64,000 nucleotides of DNA from Ahaetulla prasina (GCF_028640845.1 NC_080546.1:72707051-72771050), one strand, 5' to 3'; shown: positions 43,885-55,839, counted from the first letter of the stretch. The notes: generated from the letters alone by a model not told the origin. Numbers and translations are program-made.

Positions 43885-45430
43885 AGGTTCTAATTAACTA
43901 TATTTTTCCATTTAGCTAAACTGAAAAATTATGGTTGTCAGCTTTCGACCAAGCAAAATTGCAAACCACGGTTTGAAGTAGGTTGAAGATGTCAGTCTAT
44001 TATGAAGATAACCATAATTATTAGGAACATAAGTCTTATTATTGTATCAGTTAATATGAAAGAGCAGCAAGGAACAAAGTTTACTACCTAAAATGCGGAC
44101 AATGTTCCCTAGTATTCATATGAACAATAGTATTTTAGTTTTAGTTGCTTGAATAGTGTTAGGTTTTAGACTGTCAGCTTTATTCCATAGCTGTTACCAT
44201 ATTTTGTTTTTTATAATGTCCGTTGTATTGTAATTACTCTAGTGTAATATTTGTGCTGCTTTACATTGAGCTGTGATAGCCTTACTAACAATTCCTAACT
44301 TAAAATAATTTTGAGTTACAGATATAAAATTTTTAATGAAAGAAGATGGATTTATTTATATATGAGCTGGACTAAAACTTAAACTGGTTTAAGGGTTAGG
44401 GTTAAATGTACTTGATAAGTAGAATACTCACAAAGTAGCAGAGATTACATACTAAAAATGAGAGGGAGAGAGGGAGAGGGAGAGAGAAAGAGAGGGGGGG
44501 GGAGAGAATTGTTTCAAGAACATTACTTGGGGTGAGAAAAAAGGAGCAGATTAGTGCTTTAATGTTAATTGATCCCCAGCTAAAGACAATAGGAAACCAC
44601 AGGATTTTTTTCAATATAATCTATTGGCCTGTAAGTGTGAAGAGACAAAAAAACCTGCAAACACAACAGCCTGTTAAATTCTGGCTGTTTCCTGCTTCTG
44701 CTGCAACTCATAATTAGAATTTATGGTAAAATGCACCTGGTACAAAAATGCCAACATAGGATTTATTTGGTCTAGGAATAGCTTTTAAATGGCAGAAGTA
44801 AAGGGATGATGTATTTTTAACCAGATAGGCTATCCACATGTCACCACTTTTTTTTTTTACTTTTTTTTTTGCAAATAGAAAAATGAACACAAACATGGAT
44901 GGGGATGATAACTATTTTGGGGGGTGGGGAGGGGAAGAAGGAGAGAAGTTCCATTACTCAAGGAGCTGCAGAAGTTCAGAGTCATGCTTTTTTGTGCATA
45001 CTTCTATTGCTCAACTGGAGATAAGACTGATTGCCTCACAACGTTTTCTGTTCTCAGTATTTAAAAATTGGCACAACTGACTTCTAAGGGATTAAGGAGC
45101 CTGTCAGGATGAAGAAGTTCCCTCAAAAGCCAGAAGCATCAGGAAAATACTATATTTTCTTTAATCCTGATTTTGATTACCTCCAGTAAAGATTAGGAAA
45201 TCCTGTGCGAGGGGAAAAAAATGAAAAAAATGAAGCAATATGCCTAATCAGCCCTGCTTGGTTGCTGCTCCCCCAGAGAACAATGAAACTAATGAGAAAG
45301 TAATGAGGAATGAAAACCTTTCAGTTACATTTGCACCCAGATTCAAGCTGTTTCTCTAGAAAACCAGGAACTGAAGCCACATCCCTCTTCCAATTCCTTG
45401 AAATTACGGTATCAAGTTTCCATAGTGTAC
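43885..45430. other. MARCHF1 intron
   Basis: Only the GA tract (44460-44512) and T-rich runs near 44848-44870 stand out. Confidence 0.6.
44460..44512 (+). repeat. GA-rich purine tract
   Basis: GAGAGGGAGAGAGGGAG-type tract ending in a G run. A similar short GA repeat lies at 50638-50656. Confidence 0.9.
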
Positions 45431-45432
45431 AA

Positions 45433-45437
45433 AATAT

Positions 45438-45480
<43 letters not shown>

Positions 45481-47140
45481 TTCAAATTTGTATAGCGCCC
45501 TATCTCCCTAGGGACTCAGGGCGGTGCACAGGCAAATAAAATACATATAAATACAAAAATAAAATATCCATTAAAAAACTTATTAGATGCAGCCAGATAA
45601 TTAAAAATAATATATATAATAAAACCCATTAAAATCTACATTTAAAAACCTAGTCCAGTCCTGCGCAAACGAATAGATGTGTTTTAAGCTCGCGGCGGAA
45701 GTTGACGAAGTCCTGGGGGGAGTTCGTTCCAGAGGGTGGGAGCCCCCACAGAGAAGGCCCTTCCCCTGGGTGTCGCCAGACGGCACTGCCTAGCCGACAG
45801 CACCCTGAGGAGTCCCTTTCTGTGAGAGCGCACGGGTCGGTGAGAGGTATTCAGTAGCAGCAGGCGGTCCCGTAATTGCCCGGCCCTATGCCATGGAGTG
45901 CTTTAAAGATAGTTACTAACACCTTGAAGCGCACCCGGAAAGCCACAGGTAGCCAGTGCAGTCTGCGCAGGAGAGGTGTCACATGGGTGCCACGAGGGAC
46001 TCCCTCTATCACCCGCGCAGCCGCATTCTGAACTAACTGGAGCCTCCAGATGCCCTTCAAGGGGAGCCCCATGTAGAGAGCATTGCAGTAATCCAGACGA
46101 GACGTCACGAGGGCGTGAGTGACCGTGCATAGGGCATCCCGGTCTAGAAAGGGGCGCAACTGGCGGACCAGGCGAACCTGGTAAAAAGCTCTCCTGGAGA
46201 CGGCCATCAAATGATCTTCAAAAGACAGCCGTTCATCCAGGAGGACGCCTAAGTTGCGTACCCTCTCCATCGGGGCCAATGACTCGCCCCCGACAGTCAG
46301 CCGAGGACTCAGCTGACTGTACCGGGATGCCGGCATCCACAGCCACTCTGTCTTGGAGGGATTGAGCTTGAAACTGTTTCTCCCCATCCAGACCCGTACG
46401 GCCTCCAGACACCGGGACAGCACTTCGACAGCGTACAGCTGGTACCTCACACCGAAGCCACTGATGATCTCACCCAGCGGCTGCATATAAATGTTGAACA
46501 GGAGGGGCGAGAGAATCGACCCCTGCGGCACCCCACAAGTGAGGCGCCTCGGGGCCGACCTCTGCCCTCCCGTCAACACCGTCTGCGACCGGTCGGAGAG
46601 ATAGGAGGAGAACCACCGATAAACGGTGCCTCCCACTCCCAAATCCCTCCAACCGGCGCAGCAGGATACCATGGTCGATGGTATCAAAAGCCGCTGAGAG
46701 GTCTAATAGGACCAGGGCGGAGGAACACCCCCTATCCCTGGCCCTCCAGAGATCATCCACCAACGCGACCAAAGCCGTCTCAGTGCTGTATCCGGGCCGG
46801 AAACCGGACTGGAACGGGTCTAGATAGATAGTTTCCTCCAGGTGTTGGGGAAACTGACATGCCACCACACTCTCTACAACCTTCGCTGCGAAGCGAAGGT
46901 TGGAGACCGGACGATAATTACCTAAAACAGCCGGGTCCAGGGAGGGCTTCTTGAGGAGGGGCCTCACCACCGCCTCTTTCAAGGCGGCCGGAAAGACTCC
47001 CTCCAACAAAGAAGCACTCGTAATTGCCTGGAGCCAGCCTCGTGTCACCTCCTGAGAGGCCAGTACCAACCAGGAGGGGTACGGGTCCAGTAAACACGTG
47101 GTGGCATTCAATCTACCCAGCAACCTGTCCATGTCCTATT
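45433..47140 (-). mobile_element. CR1/L3-clade LINE, 5'-truncated
   Basis: A minus-strand copy with an (AAAT)n 3' end (45433-45481), the GCCCTGAGTCCC tail motif and about 1.6 kb of RT coding sequence. The 5' end is lost near 47140. It is younger-looking than the copy at 60560-61840 but not intact. Confidence 0.9.
45851..47132 (-). pseudogene. L3 reverse transcriptase, frameshifted
   Basis: Two overlapping frames together carry the RT domain. 46470-47132 has YRPVSNLRFAAKVVE, FQSGFRPGYSTETALVAL and LLDLSAAFDTIDHGILLRRL (first catalytic Asp). After a frameshift near 46640, 45851-46687 has GVPQGSILSPLLFNIYMQPL, then YQLYAVEVL where the catalytic Y-A-D-D should be, then the C-terminal VRNLGVLLDERLSFEDHL. 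The loss of the second and third catalytic Asp and the frameshift show a dead copy. No endonuclease domain is present because of 5' truncation. Confidence 0.88.
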
Positions 47141-47755
47141 AATTTTGACAGTTCAAGTTAAAAATTTTATAATAAATAAAGCAGTTCCTTCATTAGAGAG
47201 TGGAAACCTTTATGAAATTTTAGGATAGGAAATGCTGTTTGTTTAAGAATGGAAACTTTGGAGGGCTACACACAGACATTACACTTATTTTGTCTGCACA
47301 TATAAGGAAGCTGTAATTTTTTTGGGAAAATATGGCTAGATGTTCTGAGGTATATATCAAATATATAAGTATATGCAACCTCACATAGCTTTGAGACTTA
47401 AAAAGAAAATCAAACAGGATATGCAAAGGAAGCGTAAACGTGATACACTTCCTCTAAAAACTATATAGTACAAAGCAGTTCTGCTTTATTTTGTATAAGC
47501 CAACAACACGTAGTACAGCAACAGAATTAATAATCTTCAGTATCCTGAAATGTAGTTCCAATTTATCAGCTGTTTCTTTGTGATAAATCTATGGATAAAG
47601 TTCATGGTTGCTTTCAAGAGTATACTTGGAACACTAAAATGCTTATTGGAACTTATGCCCTAATCAAGAAACTGCCCAAAAAGCCAACATCAAACAGCCC
47701 AATCAAAGAATCTCTAGGACCACTCTCACCAACACTGAAAGGCAAGCCTTTAGAA

Positions 47756-47890
47756 CAGGGGTCTCCAACCTTGGCAACTTTCAGACTTGTGGACTTCAAC
47801 TCCCAGAATTCCTCAGCCAGTTTTGCTGGCTGAGGAACTCTGGGTGTTGAAGTCCACAAGTCTGAGAGTTGCCAAGGTTGGAGACCCCTG
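47756..47890. mobile_element. Fold-back hAT MITE (near-perfect hairpin)
   Basis: A 135-bp element, nearly all inverted repeat: 65-bp arms around a TTTTG loop at about 47821-47825. Ends CAGGGGTCTCCAACCTTGG. Perfect 8-bp flank CTTTAGAA (47748-47755, 47891-47898). Remnants of the same family are near 7226-7300 and 4262-4300 (CCCAGAATTC, TCTGGGAGTTGAAG). Confidence 0.95.
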
Positions 47891-47899
47891 CTTTAGAAT

Positions 47900-49840
47900 A
47901 TAAATTGACAGCAAACAGCACTCCTTATAGCACTGATGATGTGAGCCAATTTGGGTAATGAAACATCTGCAAGAAAACAAGCAAGCTCAGGGAACACCAA
48001 AGACCCCTTTCTAAAGAAACTGACTAACCGAAAGCAACCCAAAATTGCCTTTAATTTAATGAAGCATTGCAACTTTTTTTTTTTTTGCAGTGTAAAAAGG
48101 AAGCTGACTTTTGGCTGACTCAGGATTACTGTATCATAAATCTTTCTCCTGAATTGTTTTCTGCTTGTTTAGCTGCAATCTATTGTTGATAGAAAGTAAC
48201 AAGCAACAGATTTTGCAGCATGTTTTAAAAATGTACTTTATACACATTGGAGTTATGAAAAGAAATGTGTATGTATCAAAAAAGCGGGGGAGGGGAGGAG
48301 CCCAATTCACAAGGACTAATGGCACAAATTCTGTGATGACAGCATAATCTATCATTGTTTTAATCATTCCCAAATGTCCTCATAGGAGCATGTCAGTTTC
48401 CTGGTTTTCTGAGCAATTGACCGTATTAAAATAAAAATATTTATTAAGCCATAAATGGAGAATGGCAAAATATGACAAAACATATAAGAATCCATATGCA
48501 CTCTAATCCCTTGGTGGTTGTGCAAGCAAGAAATCTTTATAGGATAATTCTTGTCCACAATTTAAATGATGGTTAAAATAATTACATGGATGGGCATAAA
48601 AATGTTGCCTTTTTCAAAATTTTCAAAATGAATTCCCAATGTGTCAAAGAGGTTTAAAAAACCACAACTGCATTTAAATCATTTCTATTTTCAGAGTATA
48701 AGGCGGCCATATTTTTCCTAGTCATAAGAAAGGATAGGACTATAATAAAATCACTTTATGAGACATACTATGTCTAGAGATTCATAAACTATAAGAATTA
48801 TTCATCCCAAAGTGTTATAATTAATAATTTCAGAATTCTTGTAAAGTGTCACAAAAAAAAAAAAATAGAAAGAACTAAAGCAAACCCATTTTGGAAAACC
48901 CAATAATAATTACCAGTATTTAACTTTATATGTGGTGCATAATATACTAGCAGTTGTCTAATGATATTAGTTTTCTGCTTACGTCTTTATGCTACAATTA
49001 TCATAGATTTCAAAGGGGAAAATTTGTATAACATTCCTTTCTAGAGATGAGCTGTTTGTTGATTTAATGTTATGATATCAGATTGAAAAAAATTATTTCT
49101 ACAGGCAGTACAATGTGTTAATTAATATGAAAATATCTATTTATCTTTATATAATAATATTTATACCTATCTATATCTATCTATCTAGAATAATAAAATC
49201 TCAAATATACTTGTGTTACCCATAAATGAGTGCTGTCACTAGAATAATATCCTTGAAATACATCATTAATGTTTATATTATATTCAGCACCATAAATTCT
49301 AACACCCTGCTCTTGCAGCTGTAATTCTTCAGAGATGGGTTACCACAAATATTAATACAGGGCATTTTGTTTTGACCCAAAACGGGAGGTCAAAATAGAC
49401 AGCATAAATTCTGGAACATTTAAATTTAGGTCAGGCAAAGAATATATTTATAAAGCAAACTGAGGGGCTGTAAACATGACAGTTTGCAAATTGGAAAGAT
49501 GTTCTTACAAATAACAACAAAGATTTTCACTAAATTGTTGCTATCACACAATTTAGTTAAAAAGAAAAAAGAATGAAAAGGAAAAAGAATGAGTTGTTTT
49601 AAGGAGAAATGTGCTGTACATCTATTTGTATTATTATTAATCCGAAATAGTTCCATATTATGTCTCAAATGTTTTTTTACGATTTCATAATTAAAGTTTA
49701 TACACCATTTGAATTGTTTGGTTGCCAAGCATGTAAGCATACTTATCTAAAGTCCAAAAAGGAGCCTGAGTTAAAGAAAACATAACCATATCTTTTGTGT
49801 AATCTATGATAGTCAGCTAGCAATTTTCTTTTGTATGAGA
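47900..49840. other. MARCHF1 intron next to the cassette exon
   Basis: AT-rich, no repeats recognised except short TATC runs near 49160-49185. The segment 49743-49845 is the read-through past the cassette donor. Confidence 0.6.
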
Positions 49841-49845
49841 CAAAC

Positions 49846-50583
49846 CTGCATACGTCAAAATCCTCAGATAAGTCAGCATAAAATACAGGATGTTTCCGAG
49901 CAGCCACAGCCATAGAAGCCCCTGTCTCAGCAGGTGTTCCATTTCCTGTAACTGTAAAAAGATCTCTGCCTGTGCTTCCCTCCGAACCACTGTCTTCCTT
50001 GCTTGTCCTGCCTTGCCTAATGTAAGCGGAAGGTTCTGGATCCTGATGGCTATTCTGGTGTTTTCCAGACCGTCTCAAGGAGCTGGGTTCCACAGAGGAC
50101 ACAGAAGATAATGAGAGGGAGTTTTCATTATACCTTCTAATCGTCCTCCTAGGATTGTTTAGATTATAGCTTTCCGGTTCTGATTTCTTTTCCCCACTTA
50201 TTCCCATAGCGGCAAGTTCAATAGCGTTCTTATTGCACCGCTCATCTGTAGAAACATTTGAAGGGTTCTGTCGTCTCGTTTTCCTAAGCATTTTGGCTCT
50301 ATCTCTTTTTCTGACTAGGGCCCAATAATTTTCATCTGAAGTTGAAGAATCGGATGTTGTTTTGCAAAAGGCATTCCATCGAGGATTTGAGATCTTGGGA
50401 TGTGGCTTGACATCCTTGTCTTTTCTTTGCTTTACTATATCCTCAGAATTCTCCTCGGCCTTCTTTCTCTGCCTAACACCTTGTTTCACCTTTTTTACAT
50501 GCTTTTTCCTAGCAGAACTCAGCCCCATGACATGGATTGATGTTTCAAATGTATCTTCTGATAGGTCATGCAAAGTGGAAGAT
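49846..50583 (-). CDS. MARCHF1: MARCHF1 long in-frame cassette exon (246 codons)
   Basis: An open 738-nt exon lies between the N-tail exon and the RING exon. The acceptor is CTGTTTAG before 50583 and the donor is TGCAG|GTTTGT at 49846/49845. Its length is exactly 246 codons and both ends are phase 2, so it can be included or skipped without changing frame. The product is hydrophilic, with no membrane segment. It has a Lys/Arg-rich stretch near residues 20-55 (ARKKHVKKVKQGVRQRKK), a charged NYWALVRKRDRAKMLRK block near 85-100, Ser-rich segments near 150-170, and the ending ADLSEDFDVC. That ending replaces the QDIC of the previous exon, so the first RING cysteine is kept. Long isoforms of MARCHF1 and MARCHF8 carrying a comparable insert are known in other vertebrates (from memory). 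Open reading continues past the donor to a stop at 49743, so retention would add a short tail and lose the RING. Confidence 0.8.
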
Positions 50584-50828
50584 CTAAACAGAACAAGAGG
50601 ACAAGGAGATGGATAGTGATAAAATGGAGAGGGGAAGGAGAGAGAGAGAGAGAGAACATAAATAAAGTAATAGAATCAAATGGAAAATGAACACGATATT
50701 GAAAATGACAAACAAAAAAACAGATGGGTGGAAATACATGAAAGAAATTAGACAAAAGAAATATCCATAGCTCATTAGACAAAGAAGACATGTACTAAAC
50801 AGATTAGGAATATAAATTTAGCACATAC

Positions 50829-50908
50829 CTACAGATGTCCTGAGTAGATGGGCAGACAGATAACCGTGACTGGCTTCCGGGAGCTGTCCCTGTAGTAGGA
50901 CTGCTTGC
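50829..50908 (-). CDS. MARCHF1: MARCHF1 exon: N-terminal cytosolic tail ending at first RING cysteine
   Basis: An 80-nt exon (26 codons plus 2 nt) encodes [16 protein letters not shown] followed by [10 protein letters not shown]. It matches the well conserved MARCHF1 segment just before the RING-CH domain and differs clearly from the MARCHF8 paralogue. The acceptor is a pyrimidine-rich tract ending CAACAG at 50909-50914 and the donor is AG|GTATGT at 50829/50828. The exon enters in phase 0 and leaves 2 nt (AG) of an Arg codon. Its last Cys is the first zinc ligand of the RING-CH domain. Downstream it can splice either to the cassette exon (first base A, giving AGA, Arg) or to the RING exon (first base G, giving AGG, Arg). 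No start codon is expected here because the exon is internal. Confidence 0.9.
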
Positions 50909-51429
50909 CTGTTGGAAGAAGTTAGATAAATTGGATTCTTTGTCCACAAAATAAAACATAGAGATTTTATTACTTTTCCACATGATTTATATTTCAAGCT
51001 CTTCACTCTGCTTTCATAGAGGCATGGCTTGTAAAATAAGGAAATTGCTATTAAAGCAAAACCCTTTTAAGGAAGTAAACGCTGCAAATCACATGCATAT
51101 TTTATTTCATTTTTGAGGAACAAAACTTTCAGAAACTGTTCTTATTTGGCTTTAGTTGTGAACCAGCTGCTAAAGTTTTTTTAAATGGTACTTTTAAAAA
51201 ATTAAGACAAGCTGGCAATAGTATCGTTCTGACTGATTCCTGTATTAAAAAATACTATGAAAAAAAAACGAGAAGAAAAAGTATATATATCCTATAGTTC
51301 AAATATAATTGTCAGCATCTTGAAATTATTTGAAATTCAGATTGTTTCTTGAAAATATATAAATTATATGATTGTCTTTATTTATTCCATTCAGATTTCC
51401 CCCTTCACAATAATACAGCAATTGTGACT

Positions 51430-52020
51430 GGGTATTTGTAGTCTAGTGAAAAGAAGGACCAAGGGTGACATGACAGCAGTGTTCAAATATTTGAGAGGCT
51501 TTCATAAAAGAAGAGGGGGTCAACTTATTTTCCAGAGCATCAGAAGGCAAAATTAGAAGGGCCTCTGGTGGCTCAGCAGACTAAGTCTGTCTGTTATTAA
51601 CACAGCTGCTTGCGATTACTGCAAGTTCAAGTCCCACCAGGCCCAAGGTTGACTCAGCCTTCCATCTTTTATAAGGTAGGTAAAATGAGGACCCACATTG
51701 TTGGGGGCAATAAAAGTTGACTTTGTAAATAATATACAAATGGATGAAGACTATTGCTTAACACATTGTAAGCCACCCTGAGTATTCGGAGAAGGGCGGG
51801 ATATAAATTCAAATAAAAAAGAAGAAGAAGCAATGGATAGAAACTAACCAAGGAGACGAGCAACCTACAACTAAGGAAAAATTTCCTGACAGAAACAATC
51901 AACCAGTGGAATGGCTTGTCTTCAGGAGTTGTGACTATTTCACCACTGGTCTGAAATGGTCTCCTAGCTGAGCAGGAGTAGAAGGCCTTCAAGGTCCCTT
52001 CTCTTCCAAGTCTGCTGCTA
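51430..52020 (+). mobile_element. CR1 3' fragment split by a SINE
   Basis: CR1 coding resembling the VFKYLRG ... STYFPEHQKA region (51430-51558) resumes after the SINE at about 51833 (GAAACTAACCAAGGAGAC) and runs to the AAGGTCCCTTCT 3' end. The SINE is therefore younger than this CR1. Confidence 0.75.
51559..51832 (+). mobile_element. tRNA-derived SINE with L3-type tail, inside CR1
   Basis: Nearly identical to 1667-1936, with a GAAGAAGAAG tail. It splits the CR1 fragment 51430-52020. Confidence 0.85.
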
Positions 52021-52024
52021 CTCC

Positions 52025-53820
52025 AGCTTCTGATGGTACTTATTCACAAACCAAATATATTGCACATTGTTTACAAGATTCATCATATGAATCATATGAT
52101 TCATCATCATATTCAGTAAACCATGAAATCAGATAAAAATGAGTGCTGAAAAATCCTTTCACGGTCCTATTTCTGGTCTATAGATAAACATTTCAGATAA
52201 ATGAATAAGGAAAGCTTAGGACAATAAGAAAAATACCATATACATTGTGGTTACGCTATATTTATTCTTGTCTCAATATTTAGGAATTATAATATTTTAG
52301 AAGGAAATTAGATAAGTCTATCTAGATACAAGTAGATTTTGTCTTCATTGTAGTTTTACCATGGATGTATTAAATTGTTGATAGTCTCTTGCTGATTGTT
52401 CTTGCAAATTATTATAGCTCATTACATGGTACATATATGAACTAGGGTAAATAATAAAATCATAAACATTATAGTCACATAAATATTTTTCTAAAATGAT
52501 GAAAATGTTTTCACTGAATAGTTATTAGAAGTCCCACTGGTCATAATTTGGTTTATTTGGCTTAAAATAATTTCCTTTAAAATGAATTGCTCGTGCTATT
52601 CTATTTTTCTTTCTAAGCCACATGTTTTCTTATCCATCTTTCCACAAACTTTCTTTTCTTCTTCAAAGGTAGATACTTAAAAATAATCTAATATACAAAA
52701 ATGCTGCTTGACTTTCCTATTATTAATATGCATTTTGTTCTGTAACACAAAGCTAAAATCTCCCCAAACAATAATAAATTCATTCAAAGTGAAGATAGGG
52801 AATAATTCGTAAAAAATAGCATCAATGGCTTGCAAGCTTGCTTTAAGTTTCATGAGTAAAACAAGCTTCACTGAGATGATACAAAATGCCTGTGAGGATC
52901 TTCTCTACTGAAAGTTAGTCTGAATCTAGCATAGGATATCCTACTGCAAGGTTGTTTTAAAATTTATAAGTAATTTTCCAATTAAACATTTTTTCCCTAT
53001 TTTCAGCAAGCAGAGATTGAAATCTATTCAGTTTAATTTCACTAGGGTAAATTCTGGAAATAAACCATAGTTGAGTTGAGGATAAAAGATATTTGGTGTT
53101 GATTAAGCTTTATAACTACTGAAAACAATCATAAATTATGCCCAGCTAAACCTCGACATTTATAGGTAATATATGAGGAACAATTAAAGTTTTCCAATTT
53201 CAGATAGATCAATTTAAGTCAGATAAGCAGAAGCCTATGACATGACACCAGGACAAAGGATTTTATTTGCTCCTGTTCCTGTTCACTTCTTTTTAATTTG
53301 GAATAAATTTTCTGTTCATTAAAAATTCTATAACAGCCATTGATTAAATGTCAAAAAGTTAAAAATATACCACAGGCAATTATTATATCAATAAAAAATG
53401 AATAGAATCTGTAAATATAACACAAAAATAAAAAAAATCAATACAAAGAGGATTTGACATAATCTTCTATTTTCCATATTATGATTCCTTGATTGGCAGC
53501 TAATTTAACAGGATAAAGAATTCTAAATAGCATTCAAAATAGTATTTAAAGTGACATTTACATGAGAGGAAGTTGCACCACATACTAATTTCTGAATAAT
53601 TTATCAAAGCAGTTTTTATCAGATGAGGTCAATGATACAAAATTACGTTTTACAAACTAACTTATTAGCAAGTGATCTTATTTTTTTTGTGGGACAGAAC
53701 ATAGTTTCAGATACAACACACTTCTATAAGCTTAGTTCTAGTATTTTGAAAAGTATTGAAAATACTACACTTCTTATTTTCAAAGTTTTTATACTGATAC
53801 TGAATGGCTAAATATACATA
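52025..53820. other. Upstream MARCHF1 intron, no feature
   Basis: AT-rich sequence with no exon or repeat that I recognise. Confidence 0.6.
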
Positions 53821-53825
53821 ACATA

Positions 53826-54178
53826 ACAAAACATAAAACAGAGTTGGAAGGGACCTTGGAGGCCTTCTAGTCCAACCCCCTGCCCAGGCAGGAAACCCTA
53901 CACCGTCTCAGTCAGATGGTTATCCAACATTTTCTTAAAAATTTCAAGTGTTGGAGCATTCACAACTTCTGCAGGCAAGTCGTTCCACTTATTAATTGTT
54001 CTAACTGTCAGGAAATTTCTCCTTAGTTCTAAGTTGCTTCTTTCTTTGATCAGTTTCCACCCATTGCTTCTTGTTCTATCCTCAGGTGCTTTGGAGAACA
54101 GCCCGACTCCCTCTTCTTTGTGGCAGCCCCTGAGATATTGGAACACAGCTATCATGTCTCCCCTAGTCCTTCTTTTTA
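53826..54178 (-). mobile_element. CR1 LINE 3' fragment with open C-terminus
   Basis: The minus-strand frame 53898-54155 reads MIAVFQYLRGCHKEEGVG, LFSKAPEDRTRSNGWKLI, LELRRNFLTVRTINKWNDLP. It is the cleanest CR1 C-terminal segment in the window. The 3' end is at AACAGAGTTGGAAGGGACC. It is severely 5'-truncated. Confidence 0.88.
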
Positions 54179-54602
54179 TTACATGACAAATTAAGTAATC
54201 TGACTGTTATTGCCCTTGTTTAAAAGTTGTTAAATTTGATGAAAGAGATCAGCAAAGCATAAGATTCAGAAAAATTATTTGAATTTTATTATTTAATTTT
54301 TTTAAAAAAAAAATTCTGAATCTTATGCTTCTGAAGAAACAATCCAAACAACTTCTACAAAAGAAAAAAGAATTTCTAGAATTTCCTGACAGTGATTGAT
54401 GTTATCTACTATTTGACTTCTACTTTAATTTTGGCACCTCATAGACTCCCACCCATTACTTGCCTCTATATGGGAGGAACATTTTAGACTGAGCCTTATA
54501 TTCACAAGAAGATTTTCTTGACTTCAATTCAGATCTCAACATCAACCTGCATCCAAATTGGACCCCAATTATAATTGCTAAAATAAAGACACTCATTAAT
54601 CA

Positions 54603-55835
54603 GCTTGTTGTCGTTGTTAGTTGCGAAGTCGTGTCCGACCCATCACGACCCCATGGACAATGTTCTTCCAGGCCTTCCTGTCCTCTATCATCCTCTGGAG
54701 TCCATTTAAGCTCATGCCTACTGATTTAGTGACTCCATCCAGCCACCTTGTTCTCTGTCGTCCCTTCTTCTTTTGTCCTCAATCGTTCCCAGCATTAGGC
54801 TCTTCGCCAGTGAGTCCTTCGATCTCATTAGGTGGCCAAAGTATTTCAGTTTCATCTTCAGGATCTAGCCTTCTAAAGAGCAGTTAGGGTTGATCTCATC
54901 TAGGACTGACCGGTTTGATTACCTTGCAGTCCAAGGGACTCACAGGAGTCTTCTCCAGCACCAGAGTTCAAAGGCCTCAATTCTTTGGCGCTCAGCCTTT
55001 CTTATGGTCCAACCTTCACAGCCATACATTGTAACTGGGAAAACCATAGCCTTGACTATATGCACTTTTGTTGGCAGGGTGATGTCTCTGCTTTTCAGTA
55101 CGCTGTCTAGATTTGCCATAGCTTTCCTCCCCAGGAGCATCTTTTAATTTCTTGGCTGCAGTCCCCATCTGCGGTGATCTTGGAGCCCAGGAAAATAAAA
55201 TCTGTCACTACCTCCATTTCTTCCCCAACTATCTGCCAGGAATTGAGAGGGCCGGATGCCATGATCTTAGTTTTCTTAATGTTGAGTTTCAAGCCAACTT
55301 TTGCACTCTCCTCCTTCACCTGCATCAAGAGGCTCTCTTCGCTTTCTGCCATTAGAGTGGTGTCATCTGCATATCTGAGGTTGTTGATATTTCTCCCCGC
55401 AATCTTAATTCCAATTTTTGATTCATCTAGCCCCGCCTTTCTCATGAAGTGCTCTGAATATAAGTTAAATAGGCAGGGTGATAGTATACAGCCTTGCTGG
55501 ACTCCTTTCCCAATTTTGAACCAATCAGTGGTTCCATGTCCAGTTCTCACTGTTGCTCCTTGACCCGCATACAGGTTTCTCAAGAGACAAATAAGATGGT
55601 CTGATACACCCATCTCTTTAAGAACTTGCCACAATTTGTTGTGATCCACACAATCAAAGGCTTTAGCATAGTCAAGGAAGCAGAAGTAGATGTTTTTCTG
55701 GAACTCCCTAGCTTTCTCCGTGATCCAGCATATATTGGCAATTTGATCTCTAGTTCCTCTGCATCTTCAAAATCCTCCATTTTTGCTTCCTGTTTACTTA
55801 TATTGATCGCCCTTGCACAAATTCCAGAGGACTAA
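54603..55835 (-). mobile_element. Bov-B (RTE) LINE, 5'-truncated
   Basis: The 3' end at 54603-54660 has the Bov-B signature GTTAGTTGCGAAGTCGTGTC next to CCATGGACAATGTTC, with TTGTTGTCG at the very end. The RT C-terminal half follows. Similar 3' tails occur at 28404, 32569 and 43817. Bov-B is the RTE family known for horizontal spread among squamates and ruminants. Confidence 0.92.
54940..55800 (-). pseudogene. Bov-B reverse transcriptase fragment
   Basis: The frame 55107-55649 encodes DHNKLWQVLKEMGVSDHLIC, GKGVQQGCILSPCLFNLYSE and INNLRYADDTTLMAESEESL. The catalytic Y-A-D-D box is intact. After a frameshift near 55110 the thumb continues at 54940-55140 (TKVHIVKAMVFPVTMYGCEG, WRRLL). Upstream of 55649 the FLDYAKAFDCVDHNKL block is in another frame. 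No endonuclease domain remains. Non-functional. Confidence 0.9.
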
Positions 55836-55839
55836 GGCC

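Larger units (their letters stand above)
25732..50908 (-). other. MARCHF1: MARCHF1 gene, internal portion (exons and introns)
   Basis: This is the part of the MARCHF1 transcription unit visible here, read on the minus strand. In order the exons are 50829-50908, 49846-50583 (cassette), 29893-30073 and 25732-25912. MARCHF1 is a membrane-anchored RING-CH E3 ligase of endosomes and antigen-presenting cells that ubiquitinates MHC class II and CD86 (family knowledge). The two-membrane-span exons, which begin after the KPLRK end of the RING exon, and the upstream first exons were not found between 1 and 25731 or above 50908. The mammalian gene has very long introns, so this is expected. The introns are full of transposable elements, listed separately. 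Confidence 0.88.

Noticed and set aside
45851..47132. Possible host reverse-transcriptase gene
   Set aside because: It is an L3 LINE: it has the LINE 3' tail and (AAAT)n, a frameshift, and a destroyed catalytic motif.
49743..49845. Extending the MARCHF1 cassette exon to the stop at 49743
   Set aside because: A donor at 49846/49845 in phase 2 joins exactly to the RING exon. Reading on would lose the RING and membrane domains, so it is treated as intron read-through.
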